NCBI RefSeq assembly: GCF_020966755.1
Contig: NZ_JAJKFT010000002.1
Location: 1-64,000, forward strand
Source of the DNA: Blastopirellula sediminis
Lineage (GTDB): Bacteria > Planctomycetota > Planctomycetia > Pirellulales > Pirellulaceae
Reading direction: 5' to 3'
DNA length: 64,000 nucleotides
In this document: piece after piece, positions 16,451-23,375 of the stretch
Numbering within the stretch: the first letter of the stretch is position 1
Layout of the letters: each line of letters starts with the position of its first letter
Notes under the pieces: model-generated
What the model saw: the letters and a program-made list of their open reading frames with translations, nothing else
Database searches by the model: none
What the model was told of the DNA's origin: nothing
Translations under genes and position numbers: made by a program

Positions 16451-19400
16451 TCAATCAGCGGATGGTCCCTCGGCGTCTCGCAGCGGCAACTGTAACTGAT
16501 CTAATAGGGGCTCCATAGTTGGATCCGAAACGTCCAGATAGCTGCAGCCTATCGCTCTCTGGCGGCAATCTTCGGAGAGGTTGAGGAAGCGATAGTAGTC
16601 GCTGAGCGCCTCCTTGGTGGACGAGTTCTGCGCAACTTTGCTTGCGCAAAGAGCATAGCAACATGCAGCGGCATATAGATCTTCTTTGCTCGACGGAGAT
16701 CTCCAAGAGAGAATCATGGCGGCAAGTTCCGTTTCGGTAAGGCTGTCGCGAAACGTCAACAAGTCGGGGATCTCATTCGGCGGCTGTGCGAGTATCGCAT
16801 CTAGATCCCCGTATAGAGCGACGTTCAACTGGATCATTTTTTTACTGCGAGAGGAATGCATAGTCAGCTCGTCTAGGAGGTCGCTTACACGGTCGCCGGC
16901 AAAGCCGTTATGTTGCGCATCCTGCAGCATTTTTCTAGCGGCCTCAAACTGGGAAATTGCCTCATCGTGAAGGCCAAATCTTTGGTTAAAGATGGCGAGC
17001 GATATTCGAGTATTAAAGAGATTTTGTCGCGTCTCGCTTTCATTCTCTTGTTCCGCCTTATTGGCGGCCTCGTCAGCGACCAGTACTTCCGCTTCCAGGC
17101 AATTCTTAAACATCAGGAAGTCGGACTCATCTAGTTCATACTGCGCGTCCTGAGTGCTACGAACCGCTTCTAAGAATGCGTTGATATGCTTCTTCGCATC
17201 GGAGAAATTGCGATCGTTCATTTCCAAAACGATTAGCGAATGCTGAATCTCCATCCGTTTCTTCAGGTAGAAGCGGCTGGTTTCTTCGTCCGCGATTACC
17301 AGAGGGGTCGTGATCAGTTCTTCCGCCTGGTTCAAAAGGCGACGAGCCTCGGCTATATCATGGCGTGCGGATACAAGATTCCCTAGGTTGTTCGTGGCGC
17401 CCGCTTGGCGGGCGATCCAAATTGGTTGATCTGGCGCCATTGCTGCGATTTGAGCGAAAATTGCGACTGATGTTTCCGCAAATTCTATAGCCTGCGCCAG
17501 GTTTGAATTTGCGTCATCCAAAGGAAGTTGTGAGTAACAGATCACGATACGTTCGCAGATTTGCGAGCGTGTTTGCAGGTTCTCAATGACGGGAGCTTCG
17601 CCAGGCGTCGATTGTTGACTGGCCTGAAAAGCGGCTTGGTAATGGTTAAGAGCTTCTGAAATATTCCCGTTTGCGAAATCGGGTTCCGCAAGGCGCCAGT
17701 GAGCGAAAATTAAACCTGCTTGCGCTTCTTTTTTCTCCGGCCACCTTTGAAGAATCAGGTTGCTTGTCGTCAGAATCTGCTCCAGCAAATTCAAATGTTC
17801 TTGGGGATGTTCGTCGTGTACCAATTCCGCAAGATCGCACCGCAGTTCTAACTCGCGAAGGAGAACGGTAAGGTTAAAACTCCCATATAACGCATCGAGG
17901 GATTCGAAGCGGTCATATTCTTGGGAAGCGTGGCGATAGTAGTCAATCGCCTCTGGGATATCGCCAATCCGTTTGCGCATATTGCCAATGTGCACTTGAA
18001 TCTCCGCGTACTCGGCCGACCGAGACGATTTCTGGGGATCGGCATTTCGAACGTATTCAGCAATCTCAATACAATCAAGTTCCAGTTCTTTAACTAGCTC
18101 ACGGTCCTGGCCACCCCAGGCACACTGCAGATAGTTAAGCCCGGCGTACTTGCAGATATCCCACGCTTCACCGTTCCGAGGATTGCGTTCGACCAGCGTG
18201 CAGGCGATCCGAAAACCTTGTTCAAGCTCTCCCTGGGAATCTGCCAGGGAATTACCTCTCTTGAACATTGCGAGCCCTAACATCGTGTGAGCGCGAGACG
18301 CCAGAAGCTGCGCCGGAATCGACGAATTGTCAGCCGCGGAGGCTTTTTCTGCGATTTGGAGGCAATTCTGAAAGGCGAGTTCCGCCGAATCAAGATCGCC
18401 CAAGTGCAGTTGCATTTCGCCCATACCATGAATCGCTTCCGCCAACATAAACAGATGGTTCGAGTCTGCACGATTCGTCAGTAAGTCGTGCGTTTGGCGA
18501 TAATACGTGAGGGCTTCGGAAAGGTCGCCCGCGTTTTCGCAAGCGGTTGCCTGTTGGTAAATTGCACTTGCCAAGTTGTGCCGATCCGCGTCGTTGTGCG
18601 GTCGCGAATTGGCAACGCGTTGGAATTCCGCAATCGCCTGTTGGTTAGACTCGCTTGCCGCTGGAGCGTTTCCCTGCGATTCTTTGAGGAGGCCTAGTTT
18701 CTTGAAGATTTCAGCGCGTTCCCGTATCAGATCCAGATTGTCCGGGTCCGCCTTCAGGCTGGTTTCGACCGCGCGCATTGCTGCCAAATAGAGCGGTTCG
18801 GCTTTGTCATCCGCTTGGATGGCGACGTAGGAGTCTGCGATCGCCAAATAAGCCGTGGCAGTCAATCGCGTCACCTCGTGGTCGTCGATGAGCGATTTTT
18901 GCAGGTCTTCGAGTCGTAAGACGCTAGCGTTCAGCAGGCGTTCGCTAACGGCATGCAATTCTGGAACGTTCTCCACGGCGGAACTAACCTCTTCTATCAG
19001 CATCCGAAGGCTACCGATCGCAAGTTGTCCCCTTTGTTCAGCAAGTTGCGCGTTCGCTCGCGCCGTGTTTGCATTCCGGGTCGCCTCGGCGGCGAATGCC
19101 AGCGATACGATCGTACCGATGGCGAAAGTCGCGGCAATGGCTGAGGTAAAGCCTGCAACCATACGATTCCGTTTGCACCACTTCCAGGCGCGACGAAATA
19201 CGCCCGGCGGACGTCGGAGGATACTCTTTCCGGTAAGAAATCGTTCTATTTCGTCAGCGAACTCCTGGGCGCTCTGGTACCGATCTTGAACTTGCTTCGA
19301 CAACGCACCTAAGCAGATTGTCTCAAGATCGGCCGGAATCTTGTGATTGACCTCCCGAAGACGACGCGGTTCGATTGCATCATCGCTGATTTGAATAATG

Positions 19401-20581
19401 ACGTCATTTGCGCTGTAACCACGAAACGGCCGTTCGCCGCACAGCAATTCATAAAGAATGACGCCCATGCTAAAGACGTCGCTTCGTCCATCGGCATGAC
19501 GAGAATCCCCACGAGCAAGTTCCGGGCTCATATAGGCGGGCGACCCCATCTGATCACGACTGAGGGTGAGTAATACCTCACTGTTTACGAGCTTGGCGAG
19601 TCCAAAGTCCAAGATACGGGGTCCATCGTCGGTTGATATCATGATGTTGGCCGGCTTCAGATCGCGATGCACAACGCCGGCCGCGTGTGCGGCCGCCATG
19701 GCTCTAGCGACGTTCAAAACGGTTCTGGCTGACTCGGCGAATGTCAATTGTTTCGCCGAATCGCCATGTTCGGCGGTAAACTCGTGAAGGTTTACGCCTT
19801 CCACGAATTCCGAGACGATATAGGGGATGTCTCCGACTGAACCTACTTCGTATACCGGAACGATGCCTGGATGTCGCAATTTCGCGGCGCTAACCGCCTC
19901 GCGTCGAAAGCGATCGTCGTCCGAAGCGGGAAGGAAGTGGTGATGAGGAATCTTGATGGCGACTACCCGTTTCAATTGCGTGTCAAACGCTTGATAGACG
20001 GTTCCAAAGGCGCCTTTTCCGACTTCCGTCAAGAGTTGAAACTTGCCAAACGTGTGATTAGTGAGTTCGGTGGGGTTAACGACATCGAGTTCCTGCTCGC
20101 ACATCGGGCACCGAAGTCGGTCTTCATCTGGTCGATTCGCTTCATCGAAGACCTGATTGCAACGCGAACAGCGTCTTGGCGATGCAGCAAGCGTTTCCAA
20201 TTCCCCGCGAATTCGCGCAGCGTAAGCCGGAAAGCGTTCGCAGAATTCTTGCGGATTGACCAACGTGTTACGTCGCTGCCGGTACTTGTACTCGGATAGG
20301 AGCAACTGGATGACCGTTTCATCGTTCGCTGGAAGGTTGGGATACCGTTCGAAATAGTGTTCGACGCGAATATCTTCTCCGGCGAGTACTCGAAACTCCA
20401 AATCGGAATCGAGCACGTCGGCCAGCAATTGGACGTTCGAGGCTAACTCCGGCGGAATATAGTCCTCGATGGCTGGCAACAGTCCGGCCTGCCAGGATTC
20501 GTTCAACGCTTCTAAAGCGTCGTCCCGAAGTTGCTCCAGGAGCGGCCAGGAGTCGTTTGGCGCAGAAGGGTCCGCGTTCAT
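16451..20581 (-). CDS. Transmembrane Ser/Thr kinase with extracytoplasmic TPR region
   Basis: A 1,376-residue kinase. ATG 20581 (MNADPSAPN) is preferred over a TTG four codons earlier; neither has a good ribosome site. Order: a helical preamble with LLPAIEDYIPP; a zinc-ribbon-like element (about 135-161) with CSRC and CPMC; Hanks kinase (about 177-452) with GKGAFGTVY, AIKIP lysine, HRDLKPAN, DFGLAK and SPELARGD; one membrane segment (about 474-492); then about 880 residues of helical TPR-like repeats with no further membrane segment. The kinase would face the cytoplasm and the TPR part the periplasm. All catalytic residues are intact. It is convergent with the ECF sigma gene and on the same strand as the small secreted gene 118 bases upstream. 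Confidence 0.93.
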   Translation of the reverse strand: MNADPSAPNDSWPLLEQLRDDALEALNESWQAGLLPAIEDYIPPELASNVQLLADVLDSDLEFRVLAGEDIRVEHYFERYPNLPANDETVIQLLLSEYKYRQRRNTLVNPQEFCERFPAYAARIRGELETLAASPRRCSRCNQVFDEANRPDEDRLRCPMCEQELDVVNPTELTNHTFGKFQLLTEVGKGAFGTVYQAFDTQLKRVVAIKIPHHHFLPASDDDRFRREAVSAAKLRHPGIVPVYEVGSVGDIPYIVSEFVEGVNLHEFTAEHGDSAKQLTFAESARTVLNVARAMAAAHAAGVVHRDLKPANIMISTDDGPRILDFGLAKLVNSEVLLTLSRDQMGSPAYMSPELARGDSRHADGRSDVFSMGVILYELLCGERPFRGYSANDVIIQISDDAIEPRRLREVNHKIPADLETICLGALSKQVQDRYQSAQEFADEIERFLTGKSILRRPPGVFRRAWKWCKRNRMVAGFTSAIAATFAIGTIVSLAFAAEATRNANTARANAQLAEQRGQLAIGSLRMLIEEVSSAVENVPELHAVSERLLNASVLRLEDLQKSLIDDHEVTRLTATAYLAIADSYVAIQADDKAEPLYLAAMRAVETSLKADPDNLDLIRERAEIFKKLGLLKESQGNAPAASESNQQAIAEFQRVANSRPHNDADRHNLASAIYQQATACENAGDLSEALTYYRQTHDLLTNRADSNHLFMLAEAIHGMGEMQLHLGDLDSAELAFQNCLQIAEKASAADNSSIPAQLLASRAHTMLGLAMFKRGNSLADSQGELEQGFRIACTLVERNPRNGEAWDICKYAGLNYLQCAWGGQDRELVKELELDCIEIAEYVRNADPQKSSRSAEYAEIQVHIGNMRKRIGDIPEAIDYYRHASQEYDRFESLDALYGSFNLTVLLRELELRCDLAELVHDEHPQEHLNLLEQILTTSNLILQRWPEKKEAQAGLIFAHWRLAEPDFANGNISEALNHYQAAFQASQQSTPGEAPVIENLQTRSQICERIVICYSQLPLDDANSNLAQAIEFAETSVAIFAQIAAMAPDQPIWIARQAGATNNLGNLVSARHDIAEARRLLNQAEELITTPLVIADEETSRFYLKKRMEIQHSLIVLEMNDRNFSDAKKHINAFLEAVRSTQDAQYELDESDFLMFKNCLEAEVLVADEAANKAEQENESETRQNLFNTRISLAIFNQRFGLHDEAISQFEAARKMLQDAQHNGFAGDRVSDLLDELTMHSSRSKKMIQLNVALYGDLDAILAQPPNEIPDLLTFRDSLTETELAAMILSWRSPSSKEDLYAAACCYALCASKVAQNSSTKEALSDYYRFLNLSEDCRQRAIGCSYLDVSDPTMEPLLDQLQLPLRDAEGPSAD

Positions 20582-20655
20582 AGGGATAGCCAATCATTTA
20601 ACGTCGCGAATGCTTTGCTAGATTACGCAGGTTGTAGCCTGGATTCGCCGCACCA

Positions 20656-20683
20656 GACTCCGAGGCTTCTACGCCTCGAAGTC
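20656..20683. terminator. Hairpin between small secreted gene and kinase gene
   Basis: An 11-bp stem with one mismatch (GACTCCGAGGC/GCCTCGAAGTC) lies 17 bases past the stop of the - strand gene at 20700. It has no T-run and could reduce read-through into the kinase gene. Confidence 0.4.
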
Positions 20684-20699
20684 TCAGGTTTGCTGGCTA

Positions 20700-20972
20700 C
20701 TACTCGCAAACAATCCTCGCCGGGTACCCCCGGTCCTCGAATTGGCGTTTCACCTTCAGGGCCTCACATCGCGTTTCAAAGCAGTCGTCATACTCATGCC
20801 ATTCGCCACTGCACCAGAATTGGACGAAATAGTGGTGGCTGTACGCCACCGTTTCGGTTTGGGCCGCCAGGGCTTGATGGGACGGTTCAGCCGCGGACGA
20901 CATCGAGCCCGTCAACTGCGAGGCGATCAGGGCGATGGCGGCGAACTTCAGGCAGCTCGTGAAATTGATCAT
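20700..20972 (-). CDS. Small secreted HHYFV/Cys protein (cassette 2)
   Basis: A 90-residue exported protein, paralogous to 4679-4972. ATG 20972 has GGAG 8 bases ahead, within the same CCGGAGAT-type leader context as the first copy; the longer frame from 21008 is not used. The leader is MINFTSCLKFAAIALIASQL with cleavage likely after SSAAE. The mature part contains YSHHYFVQFWCSGEWHEYDDCF, a helix ALKVKRQF and an end strand ARIVC. It shares with the first copy the HHYxV, W, DxCF and terminal cysteine. Three cysteines remain of the larger set there. It lies 118 bases upstream of the TPR kinase start on the same strand and may be co-expressed with it. Confidence 0.8.
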   Translation of the reverse strand: MINFTSCLKFAAIALIASQLTGSMSSAAEPSHQALAAQTETVAYSHHYFVQFWCSGEWHEYDDCFETRCEALKVKRQFEDRGYPARIVCE

Positions 20973-21085
20973 CTTTCGATCTCCGGATGACGTTTTGACG
21001 CGACCCAAGCCGGGAAGGGCAGTCGCGGCGGTTATTCGTTACGGCACGTCGCCGTCACTAGTAACAGATGCATTTCGGGGCCCGC

Positions 21086-21115
21086 GAGCTGTAACGAATT
21101 CTTGAAAAAAGTCGG
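21086..21115. promoter_or_regulatory. Recurrent upstream motif, site 4
   Basis: GAGCTGTAACGAATTCTTGA followed by AAAAAG lies about 115-140 bases upstream of the small secreted gene start at 20972. The preceding 60 bases, with ATGCATTTCGGGGCC, also match the region around 22700. The 20973-21306 gap otherwise holds no gene. Confidence 0.45.
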
Positions 21116-21306
21116 GAAGCACTCCGGGCGCTCCACCCAGATCGGTCGAGAAGCGAGAATAAAGTCTCGCTAAAGTCGCCCGGTTGAGCTTTTCCAGATG
21201 CCAGGCTATCCGCATGTTCGTGATATGGCGCAAACCGCCGGAAAGCGATTTTGGATCAAGCTACGCATTCCTGGATTTCAGTCGCGTATCGCATCTTTTG
21301 TCGCAT

Positions 21307-22179
21307 TCAAATATGTTGGCGCTTTCGCTTCGCTTGAAGAATTTCCCAGCCGCAATACGCGAGCACTGGAAGTGCGACGCAGGCAAAAATCCCAGCAAAT
21401 GACATGAAGATGCTCCGTCGCCCCATGCTCTCACGGTTTATTTGAGGAAAGTTTTTTACATATTGAACCGTCACGGGCGGATAGTCGTCCGTGGGGATAT
21501 TCGATCTGTCCAGTTGGGTGGAGTTGTTTGAAAAACTAGGAGGTACAGATCGTCCCTCGATGAATGATGTCGAAGAGAAAAAGTACTGGTGTCCGTCCAC
21601 TGAAAATGCGTATTTCACATTGCGATCGATGCCCCATTTGTACAAGGGATGAGTCGTTCTGACTTTAGGTGGAGACGCCATCATCCTTAGAGAGTTTTGT
21701 TCGATTATGGAGTGTATTTGTGCTGTGGCCGTAGGCTTGAATAGCCAAGTCAGTTCCGTGAAGTACACGGAAATGCATACGTAAAATAGTGTAAGCCACA
21801 ATGACGAGAGGAATAGTAAAACGATTGTGGGAAGGTCAGGCAACGGACTCCCATGCAGATCACCGTACGAGACTACTGGAGTTTTTGGCGATTTTCTCGG
21901 TTTGATTTTCGGCTGCTCCGAGTTGACGTTATTGCACCGGCAATTACCTTTTGAGTCGACGATAAAATCGGCTTCCCAATCTCTCGGTTTGATTTTTGGC
22001 TGCTCCGAGTTGACATCATTGCACCGGCAATTGCCTTTTGAGTCGACGATGAAATCGGCTTTCCAATTCATGTGTATCTTCTCGAAAAAGGACAGCGAGG
22101 CCAAAATTCCAATTCCACTCGTGCGTACGTACTTGTTTAGTCTGCCGGTTTCGTCGTTGATATTGAGTTCGTAATACAT
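21307..22179 (-). CDS. DUF3592-like two-pass membrane protein with duplicated N-terminal motif (cassette 2)
   Basis: A 290-residue protein. The N-terminal part carries a 29-residue tandem duplication with a CRC motif (ADFIVDSKGNCRCN twice). Hydrophobic segments lie at about 119-147 and 257-281. Between them are TWLFKPTATAQI, VKYAFSVDGHQYFFS and VTVQYVKNFPQINRE, the same order as in the protein at 14895 and consistent with the DUF3592 family. ATG 22179 overlaps the upstream gene by 43 bases; ATG 22071, with GAGAAG nearby, is a plausible later start and would keep almost all of the duplication. The CRC repeats would sit on the cytoplasmic side in a simple two-pass model (inference). Confidence 0.72.
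   Translation of the reverse strand: MYYELNINDETGRLNKYVRTSGIGILASLSFFEKIHMNWKADFIVDSKGNCRCNDVNSEQPKIKPRDWEADFIVDSKGNCRCNNVNSEQPKIKPRKSPKTPVVSYGDLHGSPLPDLPTIVLLFLSSLWLTLFYVCISVYFTELTWLFKPTATAQIHSIIEQNSLRMMASPPKVRTTHPLYKWGIDRNVKYAFSVDGHQYFFSSTSFIEGRSVPPSFSNNSTQLDRSNIPTDDYPPVTVQYVKNFPQINRESMGRRSIFMSFAGIFACVALPVLAYCGWEILQAKRKRQHI
21895..22068 (-). repeat. 87-bp tandem duplication in coding sequence
   Basis: Two copies (21895-21981 and 21982-22068) with very few differences encode a 29-residue unit with GNCRC. The length is a multiple of three, so the frame is kept. Confidence 0.92.
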
Positions 22180-22379
22180 CTAGCGATGACAAAGCCAGTG
22201 GCGACTCCGAAAACGGACGAAATTACCAAGATTTGAGTTTGCGAATTCAATCTGTTGATGGCTTCCTTTTCGTTTCGAGGAGGTTTCTCAGCGACGTTAA
22301 TGCCCAAGACAACGGCGAGCGCGAGCGGTGCGAGAAGAAAACCGGCCAACATCGTGAAAGAAAAAAGCAGAATGCGCAT
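22137..22379 (-). CDS. Small two-pass membrane protein, 80 residues
   Basis: ATG 22379 has AGGAG 9 bases ahead. The product has a hydrophobic start (MRILLFSFTMLAGFLLAPLA), a polar middle with KPPRNEKEAINRLNSQTQ, and a second hydrophobic helix (ILVISSVFGVATGFVIA). It overlaps the start of the DUF3592-like gene by 43 bases, which suggests translational coupling. No family recognised. A role as a partner of the downstream membrane protein is inferred from position only. Confidence 0.65.
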   Translation of the reverse strand: MRILLFSFTMLAGFLLAPLALAVVLGINVAEKPPRNEKEAINRLNSQTQILVISSVFGVATGFVIARCITNSISTTKPAD

Positions 22380-22412
22380 GGCTAGGTACTCCTACTGGGA
22401 TCCGCAAAAAAG

Positions 22413-22568
22413 TCACTGGTAAGTAGTCGGTTTCAAGTATTGCTGAATTAACGCCAGCAGCGCCGGCCCCGCCCCCAGGAAGTCCGCGACGATCTTCTCG
22501 AAGCGGGTTGGGATGTGGTGGATTTCTTTCAGCCAGCCGATGAGTCGCTTGACGATGTTGCGGCGGCG
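22413..22568 (-). pseudogene. Transposase C-terminal remnant (IS5/IS4-like DDE type)
   Basis: The last 51 residues, starting RRRNIVKRLIGWLKEIHHIP and continuing TRFEKIVADFLG, match the typical end of DDE transposases of the IS5 group, where RN(V/I)VxR..xxLK is followed by RIATRYEK. The catalytic domain is absent. The frame joins directly to a fragment of another gene at the GCGGCGGCGATC junction near 22565, so this is a deletion or fusion scar and not a functional gene. No terminal inverted repeat was found. Confidence 0.7.
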
Positions 22569-22615
22569 ATCAGGGCGATGGCGGCAAACTTCAGGCAAAC
22601 ATCGAACTTGAACAT
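22535..22615 (-). pseudogene. Truncated third copy of the small secreted gene
   Basis: From ATG 22615 the frame reads MFKFDVCLKFAAIALIAA, nearly the same as the leader of the gene at 20700 (MINFTSCLKFAAIALIAS). It then runs out of frame relative to the transposase tail to a stop after 27 residues. Upstream DNA to about 22750 matches the region upstream of 20972. Only the signal peptide of the original gene remains. Confidence 0.7.
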
Positions 22616-22649
22616 TTCGATCGACCATTGGCGTCTTGACGCAACCTAA

Positions 22650-22750
22650 GCAGATACGGCGGTCGCGAGTTATTAGGGGCAACTCGTTGCTCTAACTAAT
22701 AACTAATGCATTTCGGGGCCTGAGAGCTGCAATGAAATCTGGAAATCATT
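22650..22750. promoter_or_regulatory. Recurrent upstream motif, site 5, within a duplicated promoter region
   Basis: ATGCATTTCGGGGCCTGAGA leads into GCTGCAATGAAATCTGGAAA (22728-22747), corresponding to site 4. It lies upstream of the truncated third copy. From 22750 to 23007 no gene is seen. Confidence 0.45.
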
Positions 22751-23007
22751 TGGGAGAGCTTTCCGTCTGCAGGTTTCCAGTGATTCGATTCGTTACTGGA
22801 TGGATAAGGTGCCAGAGTTTTCAGCTACAGGGGAATGCCGACCGCCTACTGTTCTAAGGGGGTTTGCGGACAAGAAGGCGACGGAGTTTCAAGATTCCCA
22901 GACCACATTCTGATGGCGGTGGAGCAGAAGCTGGGGACCACGCCAAGGGCAAACTAGAACGGAAGAAATCGTAAACCTAGAATTTGTAATGGGTTCGGGC
23001 TGCAAAA

Positions 23008-23279
23008 CGCGATCAACGTTTCCATCGCATTCTCATCTGAAGGCCAGATTTTGGATTGAATCATGGTCAATCTTTTCTTACGTACGAAGTAAGTGTTGTA
23101 GGATTCGCCGATCAAAACGTTTAGCGACAGGCCGCGCCATCAAGGTATCCGTCAGGTCTTCATCAAAGAGCGCGGAATTCGCTGGCGAAGCAGAACCCAA
23201 AGAAAACGCTACCTTTACGCGGTGGTTTGCCTGAACCGGTGGGAGCGTCCTAAAGGGCGCTTCCATCGGTCTTTTTTTA
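23008..23279 (+). repeat. Dispersed intergenic repeat, copy 2 (blocks B then A)
   Basis: Block B (23036-23170) and block A (23171-23279) correspond to 1584-1720 and 1462-1570, in swapped order. It begins with ATCAACGTTTCCATCGCATT, the same segment that ends block B in copy 1. No gene is encoded. Confidence 0.85.
23236..23279 (+). terminator. Terminator within repeat block A, copy 2
   Basis: This is the same 12-bp outer stem as at 1527. Changed bases keep pairing through G-T wobbles, followed by TCTTTTTTTA. It would stop + strand transcription heading into the end of the giant - strand gene. Confidence 0.8.
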
Positions 23280-23375
23280 TATATCAGCCCCTGTCTCAGT
23301 CGGGCATTGGGTTGACGGAAGATGGGTTGTCATGGTCGGCTCAAGCTGCCAGCAGCATTGGGCGAAAGCGTTCGA

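Noticed and set aside
22860-22960. Possible remnant reading PDHILMAVEQKLGTT
   Set aside because: It is short and bounded by stops, and I could not link it to a family.
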